A DNA stretch of 8,717 nucleotides from Chitinophagaceae bacterium (GCA_025351145.1 JANXWM010000004.1:1-8717); one strand, 5' to 3'; shown: positions 1 to 7,403, counted from the first letter of the stretch. Notes: generated by a model from the sequence alone, not told the origin. Program-made: numbers and translations.

Positions 1-161
1 AATGATTTTGCCGGTTTTGTTAACATAAAAAAAATTGCAAGATTTTTTAAAGTTACCACAAAATCCTGCAACCTTATTTAGCCGATAAAATACCTAAACT
101 CAATCAGATTGAGCATCGTAAAGTTTTTGAGGATCGACTAATTAACCTGCTGCGTTACTAA
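1..161 (+). pseudogene. 3' end of an unrecognised gene, apparently frameshifted
   Basis: From base 1, frame 1 reads NDFAGFVNIKKIARFFK and then reaches a stop at 79-81. From base 51, frame 3 reads SYHKILQPYLADKIPKLNQ and continues to a TAA at 159-161 with protein-like composition. The two join smoothly if one A was lost from the short A run at 49-51, just after six T's. The best reading is the last ~54 codons of a plus-strand gene carrying a one-base deletion, which could be a real mutation or a homopolymer sequencing error. I do not recognise the family. A simple -1 slip on the TTTTTTAAA stretch one codon earlier would hit TAA, so programmed frameshifting is not favoured. The end overlaps the convergent minus-strand gene by 24 bases. 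The piece is short, so the call is tentative. Confidence 0.42.
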
Positions 162-1709
162 AGATTTGCCTTTTTGAGGCGACGATTTTTTTATAACAAA
201 TGTGTTGGCCACAAAACTTAAAAACCCTTTGCTTTTTAATTTGCCCGATTGGTCATCTGCTTTAAGTGCGGTAATATCAAGGCCGTCATAAGCAAAAGTT
301 ACCGATGCGCCTGCACTGGTATTATTGCCGTCTATATGGGCTTTTAAGCTATTGATGTTAAGCTCATTTATTTCAACAAGGCTTAGCGGCGTAATGGCCT
401 TATTAAATAATTTTCCGTTCATTTTACCAAGATCAACATTAGCTGAAAAAATGCCTGTATTTGCTTTAGAAAGGTCAAGATTAAACACAGCATTTAAATC
501 GCCTTCCCCCATTGCCAGGGCATGCGCATCAATTTTTAAAAAATGATTTTTTTCTATGTCTTCCTTTTGATTAACTGCATTCGTAATGGTTGCATTTATT
601 TTATCAAATTCAACCTCGCCTGTTTTCCCGGAAGCGGGATTGAATTCTTTATAAACAAGTTTAAAATTTTTCAATTTTAACAGCGGAACCTGCAAAGGTA
701 TTTCAGTTTTTACAAGCAATTGCTGGGGATAGTTACCAAGTTTTGCACCCCCTGCTGACGGTAGTGACCTATCGCCGAATATTTCAATTTCACCATTTCC
801 CAATACAGCTTCACCGGCAGAAAATCCTTCTTCACTCAATAGCTGGTACCAGTCACTATTTTTAAATAAAATGGTTGATATATTTATATCGTACCTGTCC
901 TGGTAATACTTAAGTTTACTGCTGAAGTTTTCTTTTTTTCCACGTGGTTTAAACTGAACACCTGTTAAATCCATATTGCCTGTTGCTGCATGCAAAGCAA
1001 CAGAATCAACAGAAAAAATATAAAGGCTGTCTGCAGTCTTTATGGAGTAATTGTTTAAAAAAATATTGGCATCTTTTGCATACAAAAACCGACTGGTATC
1101 AAATTGTGTTGCTGAATCTATATCAATGTCTCTAAAATCCATCGATACATTCCCGAACTTTGTAACCTTATTTTTCTTTGCAATATTATTATAGATAAAA
1201 TCCATTTTTGTAATCACAAGGTTTTCAACTTTAACATGACCCAACCCTTTGGAGATTCGTGAGTAAAGTGAAGAGGTATCTTTTAATTTATAATGATATG
1301 CCCGCTTGTGATGATAAATTTCTACAGATGGTTCATTAACATACACAACCTTAAGATTAATACTGTCCTTATTAAGAATATCTGCAGCACCAATACCGGT
1401 TACACTTAATGCTTTAAAAGAAATTTTATAAATATCATCCGGTGCCTCATATAAACTGTCCAGCACTTTTAACCTTGTGGAATCAATTACCAGCCTGGCA
1501 TCAATTACCACCACACTTGAATTAACGATATCAATTTCAATTTTCCCTGTTTCCAATGTATACAAACCGTTAGATCCATCTTTTACAGCCTGCTGCAGTT
1601 TGGCTTTTATTAAAGGTTCAAAGTCGTCGCTTTTCCTGTACTTTAAATACATCCATGTTCCGCCTGTAAGTAATAATAATACGGTCGCAGTAATCCACCA
1701 TTTTTTCAT
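138..1709 (-). CDS. AsmA/DUF748-like membrane-anchored envelope protein
   Basis: The product has 523 residues. Lys2-Lys3 is followed by one hydrophobic helix at about residues 4-22, then a long soluble part with no further membrane segment, so an inner-membrane anchor with a periplasmic body is likely. The body is rich in alternating beta-type stretches with many Asn, Asp and Lys (for example LKIDAHALAMGEGDLNAVF in the last third), as in AsmA/DUF748 proteins, which are thought to form long beta folds between the membranes. The last ~30 residues contain GFLSFVANTFVIKK, an ending I associate with Bacteroidota proteins of this type. No catalytic motif is visible. The ATG at 1709 directly precedes the Lys-rich start and anchor, so the start is secure. 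It lies 257 bases from the upstream gene on the same strand with repeats between, so it is probably transcribed alone. The family assignment rests on overall pattern; a plain hypothetical protein is the alternative. Confidence 0.6.
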   Translation of the reverse strand: MKKWWITATVLLLLTGGTWMYLKYRKSDDFEPLIKAKLQQAVKDGSNGLYTLETGKIEIDIVNSSVVVIDARLVIDSTRLKVLDSLYEAPDDIYKISFKALSVTGIGAADILNKDSINLKVVYVNEPSVEIYHHKRAYHYKLKDTSSLYSRISKGLGHVKVENLVITKMDFIYNNIAKKNKVTKFGNVSMDFRDIDIDSATQFDTSRFLYAKDANIFLNNYSIKTADSLYIFSVDSVALHAATGNMDLTGVQFKPRGKKENFSSKLKYYQDRYDINISTILFKNSDWYQLLSEEGFSAGEAVLGNGEIEIFGDRSLPSAGGAKLGNYPQQLLVKTEIPLQVPLLKLKNFKLVYKEFNPASGKTGEVEFDKINATITNAVNQKEDIEKNHFLKIDAHALAMGEGDLNAVFNLDLSKANTGIFSANVDLGKMNGKLFNKAITPLSLVEINELNINSLKAHIDGNNTSAGASVTFAYDGLDITALKADDQSGKLKSKGFLSFVANTFVIKKSSPQKGKSLVTQQVN

Positions 1710-1797
1710 ACATAGAATGAATACAAAATAATGCCATGTTTATTTTATGTTTTAAGGGGAAGCTTTTGTTAACCGGCAGCAGATCTTTGATCATCGC

Positions 1798-1920
1798 CTC
1801 TTGCGTCGCACTCTTGTACGTTTGGAACTTTAATGAACAGTGAAAAATAATAATAAACAACTCTTTGCCTCTTTGCCTTGTTGCCTGTTGCTCCGAATGT
1901 ACAAGAGTGCGACGCAAGAG
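1798..1920. repeat. Inverted pair of the dispersed intergenic repeat (MITE-like)
   Basis: The arms 1798-1819 and 1899-1920 are perfect 22-bp reverse complements with core TTGCGTCGCACTCTTGTAC. Pairing continues inward to 1825 and 1893 with two mismatches (28 bp in all). The 79 bases between the perfect arms are AT-rich. The right arm's similarity to the copy near 7241 extends outward to a shared TTATGAGCC (reverse strand, 1946-1954). I see no target-site duplication next to the arms. Transcripts of either strand could fold into a long stem, which might also end transcription of the acyltransferase gene, whose stop lies 46 bases away. Confidence 0.85.
1861..1884. repeat. Short tandem repeat, three 8-bp units
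   Basis: CTCTTTGC occurs twice back to back (1861-1868, 1869-1876), followed by a variant unit CTTGTTGC (1877-1884). It lies inside the spacer between the two arms of the inverted repeat. Confidence 0.7.
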
Positions 1921-1966
1921 AAGCTTCATAGCAGCAATTCAGTTTGGCTCATAAAAATTTTCAATG

Positions 1967-2980
1967 CTAAAAAGAAAAGTTGTTTTTCTTTAATGATAAA
2001 GCCGGCCTTTCTATAAATATCCATGAAACAAAAGCAAAAGGCAGCGTACAAAGCACCGTTAAAAAGGACTGAAGCCAGGGGTTAATTGCAGAGCCAATGG
2101 TTATTAATAAAATCTGCTGTACAGGATAAGCATAAATATACAAGCCATACGAAACATCATATCCTTTAAGGCTTACAAGTTGCCTTGTATTTCCAATATA
2201 TATAACAACGTAACTCACCAGCAAAGTAAAGAGCATCCACTTAACCCATGCATCGGGAATAAAATAGATAAGCAGTGCACCAGGCAACACCCAATACCAC
2301 CTGAACGAAATATATTTTCTAAACAAATACAACGCAGCGCCCTGGAAAAAAAACATAGAGAAGCTAATATAATAATCAAGCGGCCAGCCATTATAAGACT
2401 GATCATGCAGCAAAGAGCAGCATACCATAAACAGAACAAATGAAATAGCAGCTACAACAGTTGATTTAAATAATTTTAACAGCGACAATATAAGCAGCAA
2501 AATATATAATAAAACTTCCGGCGTTAATGTCCATATAGAAGCATTGATATCGTTTGCCGGTTTAAGGTTGTTGAATACACCAGGCAAATAAAACTGGTTA
2601 TGGTATAGGGCTGTATTGTACCATAAATAACTCCACGTATCTGTACGCAGCAGGTATGCGGTAAAAGGTAATGAACCAAAAAATAAACCCAGCAATACAA
2701 CGCATAAAATATTGCAAACGATCAATGCCGGAAAAATGCGCAAAGCCCTGTTGCGCAGGTATTGCCAGTTTGTTGAAACACGCTGCAGGCTTTGCATTAC
2801 AAGGTATCCGCTAATGGCAAAAAAGATAAATACGCCAAGGCTGCTGCCAATGATTTGCCTGTTGCAAATCCAGAACATGGGCTGTTCATTGCCCTTATCC
2901 AGCACACCAAACGAATGAGAAATAATCACCATTAAGGCAGCCGCAAGTCTAAGCAGGTTAAAGTTATTGGTATGCCTCAT
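1967..2980 (-). CDS. Acyltransferase 3 family integral membrane protein
   Basis: The 337-residue product is hydrophobic throughout with about ten membrane segments, the usual size for a bare acyltransferase-3 domain (OafA/OatA/NodX type). These enzymes move acetyl or other acyl groups across the inner membrane onto sugars of LPS, capsule, peptidoglycan or exported glycans. Visible family marks are the R-X10-H motif (Arg11, His22), the GVFIFFAISGYLV segment (49-61), RALRIFPAL (78-86), SIWTLTPEVLLYI with Trp150 and Glu155 (148-160), SYGLYIYAYPVQQ (277-289) and FIERP near the C-terminus (322-326). There is no fused SGNH domain. No glycan genes are seen next to it, so the acceptor cannot be named. 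The ATG at 2980 places the first conserved motif at the usual distance from the N-terminus. The next gene is divergent, so a promoter should lie in 2981-3140. Confidence 0.93.
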   Translation of the reverse strand: MRHTNNFNLLRLAAALMVIISHSFGVLDKGNEQPMFWICNRQIIGSSLGVFIFFAISGYLVMQSLQRVSTNWQYLRNRALRIFPALIVCNILCVVLLGLFFGSLPFTAYLLRTDTWSYLWYNTALYHNQFYLPGVFNNLKPANDINASIWTLTPEVLLYILLLILSLLKLFKSTVVAAISFVLFMVCCSLLHDQSYNGWPLDYYISFSMFFFQGAALYLFRKYISFRWYWVLPGALLIYFIPDAWVKWMLFTLLVSYVVIYIGNTRQLVSLKGYDVSYGLYIYAYPVQQILLITIGSAINPWLQSFLTVLCTLPFAFVSWIFIERPALSLKKNNFSF

Positions 2981-3140
2981 TTTGAAAGTACGAGATCAGA
3001 ATTTTATCTAAGATAGCGATAAACAAATAGTGTATAGAAGGCCGTTAATTTAATATGCAAAACACATTCACTGTTTTAAAAACGCTTACATTCGAAATAC
3101 TAAAACACTTTAAAAATCTTAACCGCTTAAAAGATTATTT
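2981..3140. promoter_or_regulatory. Divergent spacer, presumed back-to-back promoters
   Basis: This 160-bp AT-rich spacer separates divergent starts and should hold promoters for both. On the plus strand TACATTCG (3087-3094) matches the Bacteroidota -7 element TAnnTTTG at all but one fixed base, 46 bases before the ATG, but I find no convincing TTTG -33 element. No clear candidate is seen on the minus strand. No Shine-Dalgarno sequence precedes either gene. No palindromic operator is obvious. Confidence 0.3.
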
Positions 3141-5027
3141 ATGAAACCAACACTACGCACCGCTTTAATTATATGGCTTTTATTTACATCTTTCTCTTTA
3201 CTAAAAGCCCAGCCCGGAACATTGGATAGTAGTTTTGGCGTGAATGGGAAAGTAACAGAAAATTTTGCTACAATTCGATTTGGATCGGATCCTATTGCCA
3301 TCCAAGCAGATGGAAAAATTGTAGTTGCTGCGACATTCGAATACGGAATAACTCAGTCTTATTTTGTACTCAGCCGTTTCAATACGAATGGTAGTATTGA
3401 TTCGAGTTTTGGTTCCAATGGAAAAGTAAATACACTTTTTGATACAGGATATTATACTGGTGCCGTTGCAACTTGTATAACAATTCAAAACGATAATAAA
3501 ATATTAGTGGGTGGGTATGTCTATCATCCTTTTATTGGACCGGACTATTTTGCAATATCCCGTTATATGCCAAATGGAAATTTAGATTCAACATTTGGGA
3601 ACAATGGTAAAGAAGTGGATTTCATCGGCCCTTTTCCAAAGGAAAATGAAATCTTTTCTGTGGCTTTACAGGCAGACGGGAAAATAATTGCAGATGGCAA
3701 TAGTGATGGGTATTGTGTCGTGAGATACAAATCAAATGGCATTCTAGATTCGTCGTTTGCGGTTAATGGTATTTTAAGAACCCAGAATATGATTTACTCG
3801 GGTTTGACTACGGTTCATCTTCAATCGGATGGAAAAATAGTGACAGGTGAGAACGTGCTAGATTTTTCTACATATTATTCAAATTTTGGGGTAACCCGGC
3901 TTTTGCCAAGTGGACTATATGACTCAAGTTTTGGAATCAATGGCCAAGTGCTAACTGACTTTTATGGAAATATTGATAATCTCTATTCGGTTGCCATATT
4001 AAATAATGGAAGCATTATAGCAGCCGGCGGGACTATCGAAAATGCAGTTAATGGTAGTTATATAGCATTAGTCAAATACAATATAAATGGAAAAATAGAT
4101 TCTACTTTCGGATCAAATGGAAAAGTCACAACAAAACTTGGCGAAACAGGAGTGTTTGCAAATAAAGTTATGGAACAGGAAGATGGCAAGCTTATCATCT
4201 CAGGTCAAACGGATGCTGGAAATGTATTAGTAGCTCGCTTTAAAGCCAATGGAACTATTGATTCCTCATTTGGCATTAACGGCAAATCTGTTTTCAACTT
4301 TAGCGCAGGTACTTATAGCCATTCCGCGGCTTTACAAAAGGATGGCAAAATTATATGTTTAGCTGATCCCGGAATAAGTTTAGCCCGCGTTAAAGGCGAT
4401 GACCCAATCACCGTAAGCCTCCGTAAAAACATTTCTGTTACAGAAGGCAATACAGGCCTTACTCCTGCTGTTTTCCAGGTGGTGCTTAGCAAGGCGTCAA
4501 GCCTTCCCGTAAAAGTGAATTTTAAAACTTTAGATGGCACCGCAATAAAGGGTAGCGATTACAAAAATGCAACCGGCACAGTTACCATAAAGGCAGGAAA
4601 ACTTTCAGCTTCAGTAACAGTAAATGTAATCGGGGATGCCGTTAAAGAACCCAACGAAACATTCTCTTTAATCATTGCTAACCCGGTAAACGCCACGCTT
4701 GGCAGTATGGATACCGCAACCTGCTTAATTAAAAATGATGATGCAGGTTTTGCTGCAGATGATTCCAATACAGATGATGTACAAACCGCCGGCTTGGGCA
4801 TAAAAGTTTATCCAAACCCTGTAAAAGAAATACTCAACATTGAAGGTTTGCATGCAGCTACCAAAACAAATATCTCCATTTTTGATATACAGGGAAATGC
4901 CATTATTAAAGCCACAACCGGCAACAGCAACTTTGCTGTAAATGTAAAAAAACTTGCTCCCGGAACTTACTATGTAAAGATTGATTCGGGTATTAAAACC
5001 GAAACGATAAAGTTTATAAAGGAATAA
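3141..5027 (+). CDS. T9SS-exported delta-60 repeat protein with Calx-beta domain
   Basis: The 628-residue product starts with a signal peptide (residues 1 to about 23, ending LLKAQ). Seven delta-60 motifs follow (LDSSFG and variants such as IDSTFG and LDSSFA), starting at residues 28, 86, 148, 202, 260, 319 and 373, spaced 54-62. Each is followed by NGK and then a ..LQxDGKI.. strand. Such repeats are expected to fold as a beta-propeller. A Calx-beta domain spans about 424-533 (SVTEGN, DGTAIKGSDY, GDAVKEPNETF, closing IKNDD). A type A T9SS sorting domain fills about 552-628, beginning IKVYPNPVKEILNIEG. The protein should therefore cross the outer membrane by type IX secretion and be released or anchored at the surface, with a binding or adhesive role inferred from the domains. 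No enzyme motif is visible. It appears monocistronic, and I see no clear terminator after it. Confidence 0.94.
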   Translation: MKPTLRTALIIWLLFTSFSLLKAQPGTLDSSFGVNGKVTENFATIRFGSDPIAIQADGKIVVAATFEYGITQSYFVLSRFNTNGSIDSSFGSNGKVNTLFDTGYYTGAVATCITIQNDNKILVGGYVYHPFIGPDYFAISRYMPNGNLDSTFGNNGKEVDFIGPFPKENEIFSVALQADGKIIADGNSDGYCVVRYKSNGILDSSFAVNGILRTQNMIYSGLTTVHLQSDGKIVTGENVLDFSTYYSNFGVTRLLPSGLYDSSFGINGQVLTDFYGNIDNLYSVAILNNGSIIAAGGTIENAVNGSYIALVKYNINGKIDSTFGSNGKVTTKLGETGVFANKVMEQEDGKLIISGQTDAGNVLVARFKANGTIDSSFGINGKSVFNFSAGTYSHSAALQKDGKIICLADPGISLARVKGDDPITVSLRKNISVTEGNTGLTPAVFQVVLSKASSLPVKVNFKTLDGTAIKGSDYKNATGTVTIKAGKLSASVTVNVIGDAVKEPNETFSLIIANPVNATLGSMDTATCLIKNDDAGFAADDSNTDDVQTAGLGIKVYPNPVKEILNIEGLHAATKTNISIFDIQGNAIIKATTGNSNFAVNVKKLAPGTYYVKIDSGIKTETIKFIKE

Positions 5028-5304
5028 ACAGTGTGCCTGCTTGCGGTAGATTGAAAATAGTCATGCGGCCATAACACGCAGCGGATTTTTAACCACAGAG
5101 TTGCACAGAGTCTTTTCACAGAGTTACACGATGCCGCTGTTGGTCGCGGCCCATCAGCATTCATTTCTATCTTCTTTTAAATCTGCGCTGCGATACAACT
5201 CGGCACTAACTAATTGAAAATCAACAAAACCGTTTTGAGTTGTTTTGCCCCATGACGCAACGCCGCCGTTGCTGGGAGACTGCGGGCAAAGCCCAATATA
5301 TAAT
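5028..5304. other. Non-coding spacer with short hairpins
   Basis: I find no convincing gene here. Besides the CACAGAG repeat (listed separately), visible structures are GCCGC/GCGGC (5133-5137 with 5146-5150), GCAACG/CGTTGC (5257-5262 with 5267-5272, 4-base loop) and GGGC/GCCC (5284-5287 with 5291-5294). None is followed by a T tract, so none is a good terminator for the upstream gene. Confidence 0.55.
5094..5123 (+). repeat. CACAGAG triple repeat
   Basis: CACAGAG occurs at 5094-5100, 5104-5110 and 5117-5123, in the context AACCACAGAGTTGCACAGAG. From memory, AACCACAGAG-type strings recur between genes in many Bacteroidota genomes; in this window it occurs once. Confidence 0.6.
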
Positions 5305-5355
5305 CCAACCGTACAAGAGTGCGACGCAACGGATGCCGGGAAAAGTATCCCCGGC
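5305..5355 (-). repeat. Dispersed intergenic repeat copy, with adjoining hairpin
   Basis: Bases 5305-5329 are the reverse complement of the family core TTGCGTCGCACTCTTGTAC followed by GGTTGG. Read on the minus strand, weak similarity to the 7248 copy continues without gaps to a GGGCTTTGCC stretch (GAGCTTTACC in the other copy). Next to the core is a GC-rich hairpin, GCCGGG/CCCGGC (5335-5340 with 5350-5355, 9-base loop). The copy lies in the leader region of the esterase gene, about 190 bases before its start. Confidence 0.8.
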
Positions 5356-5456
5356 CAGGTACAAAATGAAAACTGAAATGATTATCTTTCACAACGGTTA
5401 AAACTATAGGCTTGTGTACCATGGTTTCGTAGCTTTCTTTTCCTGTTTCATCGCAA

Positions 5457-5491
5457 ATTGCTTTTTAAAAATGGGTCTCTGTATATCTTTC
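5457..5491 (+). promoter_or_regulatory. Candidate Bacteroidota-type promoter for the esterase gene
   Basis: TATCTTTC at 5484-5491 matches the -7 consensus TAnnTTTG except for its last base. ATTG at 5457-5460 is a possible -33 element 23 bases upstream. This leaves a short leader of about 25 bases before the ATG at 5521. The assignment rests on consensus matching alone. Confidence 0.4.
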
Positions 5492-5520
5492 AGCATAATA
5501 AATAAAACCAACCAATTGTT

Positions 5521-7140
5521 ATGAAAAAAAATACATCACTATTGATGTCTTTAGCGGTTGCCATCATTCCTGCATTTGCCATTGCTCAGGCTCCTGTAAG
5601 CGGTATCAGCGCAGGTAAAGATATTGCCATTGTACAAACCCAAACCGGTAAGGTAAAAGGCTATATACACGATGGCATTTATACCTACAAAGGCATCCCT
5701 TATGCAAAAGCAGAACGCTTTATGCCGCCGGCAAGGCTGGCTCCGTGGCAAGGTGTGCGCAGCTCCATGAGTTACGGCCCCGTATGTCCCACAGACCCCA
5801 CGGTTACAACAAACGATGAATTTGAATTTCCCTTCAACCACGACCTGGGCTATACCAACGAAAACTGCCTGAGTTTAAATGTGTGGACACAGAAGATCAA
5901 TGACCAGAAAAAACGCCCCGTAATGGTTTGGCTGCATGGCGGCGGTTTTACCGCAGGTTCTTCTATTGAACTGCCTTCTTACGATGGCGAGAGCTTAACC
6001 AAAAAAGGCGATGTAGTGGTGGTTTCGGTAAACCACCGTTTAAACATACTGGGCTTTTTAGACCTTTCAGCTTATGGCGAAAAATACAAGTACTCGCCAA
6101 ATGCCGGATTAATGGACCTTGTTGCAGCGCTGCAGTGGGTTAAAGAAAACATTGCGCAATTTGGGGGCGACCCGAACAACGTTACCATTTTTGGCCAGAG
6201 CGGCGGTGGCGGAAAAGTTACCTGCCTTATGAATGCACCTTCTGCAAAAGGATTGTTTAGCAAAGCCATTGTACAAAGCGGGAGCTACATTACCAGCTTT
6301 ATGGATGCAGCTATTGCAAAAAGAGTAGGTGCAGCTTTGTTGCAGGAGTTAAGCATTGATCCATCGCAGGTAGATTCACTGCAAAAAATATCGTACGAAA
6401 AACTGAATGCAGCCGGTAAAAAAGCATTGAGCAAAGTACAGGAAGCATTAAAAGCCGAAGGAAAACCTGTACCGGGTTTTGGCTTAGGCTGGGGCCCTAT
6501 TCTTGATGGGGCTATTCTGCCTTATCAGCCAACAGAAGCCGCGGCCACAGAGCTTTCTAAAGATATTCCGCTACTGGTGGGCTCAACCAAAAATGAATTT
6601 GCACCCTTTAACCCCACCACGAGGGATATTACGATGGAGCAGGCGAAAGGCATGTTGAAAAAGAGCTTTGGCGATAAGGCAGATGCCTATATTGCGGCGG
6701 TAAAAAAGACTTATCCCAACACCGTTAAACCTTCTGACTATACAGATATCGACCTCAATTTCAGGCCGCTTTCAATTATGCAGGCAAACCTTAAAGTAAG
6801 CAGCGGCACGGCGCCTGTGTACATGTATCTTTTCACCTGGCAGTCGCCGGTAAACGATGGTATATACAAAGCAATGCACTGTATGGACCTTGCCTTTCAG
6901 TTCAACAATATAAAACGCTGCGAAGAAATGACCGGCGGCGGAAAAGAAGCTTATGCGCTTGCTGCCAAAATGAGCCAGGCATGGATCAATTTTGCAAGAA
7001 CCGGCAACCCTAATGCAGCCGGTTTGCCCGTATGGCCAAAGTACACGCCGGAGAACGGAGCAACCATGATATTTGACAATGTGTGCGCACTAAAAAACAA
7101 TCCCGACAAAGAGCTTTTAGAAATAGCCGCCCACAAGTAG
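5521..7140 (+). CDS. Secreted type B carboxylesterase (para-nitrobenzyl esterase-like)
   Basis: The 539-residue product is full length for the carboxylesterase/cholinesterase alpha/beta-hydrolase family, which hydrolyses carboxylic esters. It begins with a signal peptide (residues 1 to about 23, ending AFAIAQ), so it is exported to the periplasm or beyond. Visible features are the oxyanion-hole motif HGGGF (139-143), the second family signature in the form ENCLSLN (114-120), the nucleophile elbow GQSGG with Ser227, the likely acid Glu359 in KNEF, and the likely catalytic His453 in MHCMDLAF. Cys89 and Cys116 sit where the family's conserved disulfide is expected. The elbow differs from the usual GESAGG, with Gln before Ser and a run of Gly after it. 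The substrate cannot be inferred. It has its own promoter candidate and terminator, so it is probably monocistronic. Its GC content (about 53% in one sampled line) is much higher than that of the genes downstream. Confidence 0.95.
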   Translation: MKKNTSLLMSLAVAIIPAFAIAQAPVSGISAGKDIAIVQTQTGKVKGYIHDGIYTYKGIPYAKAERFMPPARLAPWQGVRSSMSYGPVCPTDPTVTTNDEFEFPFNHDLGYTNENCLSLNVWTQKINDQKKRPVMVWLHGGGFTAGSSIELPSYDGESLTKKGDVVVVSVNHRLNILGFLDLSAYGEKYKYSPNAGLMDLVAALQWVKENIAQFGGDPNNVTIFGQSGGGGKVTCLMNAPSAKGLFSKAIVQSGSYITSFMDAAIAKRVGAALLQELSIDPSQVDSLQKISYEKLNAAGKKALSKVQEALKAEGKPVPGFGLGWGPILDGAILPYQPTEAAATELSKDIPLLVGSTKNEFAPFNPTTRDITMEQAKGMLKKSFGDKADAYIAAVKKTYPNTVKPSDYTDIDLNFRPLSIMQANLKVSSGTAPVYMYLFTWQSPVNDGIYKAMHCMDLAFQFNNIKRCEEMTGGGKEAYALAAKMSQAWINFARTGNPNAAGLPVWPKYTPENGATMIFDNVCALKNNPDKELLEIAAHK

Positions 7141-7154
7141 CCGAAGATTTAAAT

Positions 7155-7198
7155 AAAATAAAAGCACCGCCTTTGCATAATGGCGGTGCTTTTATTTT
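7155..7198 (+). terminator. Strong intrinsic terminator after the esterase gene
   Basis: A perfect 17-bp stem (7155-7171 with 7182-7198) has a GC-rich centre, GCACCGCC/GGCGGTGC, a 10-base loop, and flanking A and T runs. It starts 14 bases after the esterase stop. The A run on the left would let it also work on the minus strand. Confidence 0.9.
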
Positions 7199-7205
7199 TA
7201 GAGCA

Positions 7206-7299
7206 TTATGAGCCCGGCTATAGTTCTTTGGGGATCGTCTGTTGCGTCGCACACTTGTGCGGTTGGTAGTTCTATGGAGCTTTACCGAAGCAAAGATTG
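7206..7299 (+). repeat. Dispersed intergenic repeat, most complete copy (direct repeat 1)
   Basis: The copy runs from TTATGAGCC (7206-7214) through the core TTGCGTCGCACACTTGTGC (7242-7260) to GGAGCTTTACCGAAGC and GATTG (7295-7299). Bases 7248-7299 match 7404-7455 at 49 of 52 positions. Upstream of the core, 7215-7241 matches 1774-1800 at 18 of 27 positions without gaps, so the element extends beyond its core. In this copy CGCACA/TGTGCG (7248-7261) is a perfect palindrome. Confidence 0.85.
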
Positions 7300-7314
7300 A
7301 CGCGAATCAGCAAG

Positions 7315-7402
7315 TGCCGTCACCCTGAATTTATTTCAGGGTCTCTTGTAGTCGTAAAAATGTTTTATCAGGAGATGCCGAAATGAATTCGGCATGACGG
7401 CA
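7315..7402. repeat. Paired palindromic element (two hairpins within an outer stem)
   Basis: Hairpin 1 is CCCTGAA/TTCAGGG (7323-7329 with 7335-7341, loop TTTAT). Hairpin 2 is ATGCCGAA/TTCGGCAT (7375-7382 with 7388-7395, loop ATGAA). The outer ends TGCCGTCA (7315-7322) and TGACGGCA (7395-7402) are complementary; base 7395 is shared with hairpin 2. The reverse complement of the second half has the same plan as the first: GTCA, stem, TT-AT, stem, TCTC. This resembles the REP-like palindromes seen between genes in many bacteria. Confidence 0.8.
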
Positions 7403-7403
7403 A

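Noticed and set aside
99..113. CTCAAT/ATTGAG hairpin as a terminator for the minus-strand AsmA-like gene
   Set aside because: The stem is only 6 bp with a 3-base loop, the following minus-strand sequence has no continuous T tract, and it lies in what looks like coding sequence of the opposing gene.
1618..1929. Minus-strand open frame of 103 codons covering the inverted repeat
   Set aside because: It overlaps the secure start of the AsmA-like gene in another frame, runs through both repeat arms, and its product shows no protein-like pattern.
3141..5027. Composition break between the delta-60 part and the Calx-beta/T9SS part as a sign of module swapping
   Set aside because: Sampled lines gave about 37% GC in the repeats and 33-40% in the C-terminal part, so no clear break is shown.
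5210..5422. Minus-strand 70-codon open frame in the spacer before the esterase
   Set aside because: It spans the dispersed repeat and several hairpins and contains no recognisable motif, so it is most likely chance.
7010..7252. Minus-strand 80-codon open frame across the esterase end and terminator
   Set aside because: It reads through the 17-bp terminator stem and overlaps a strong coding region; a shadow frame.
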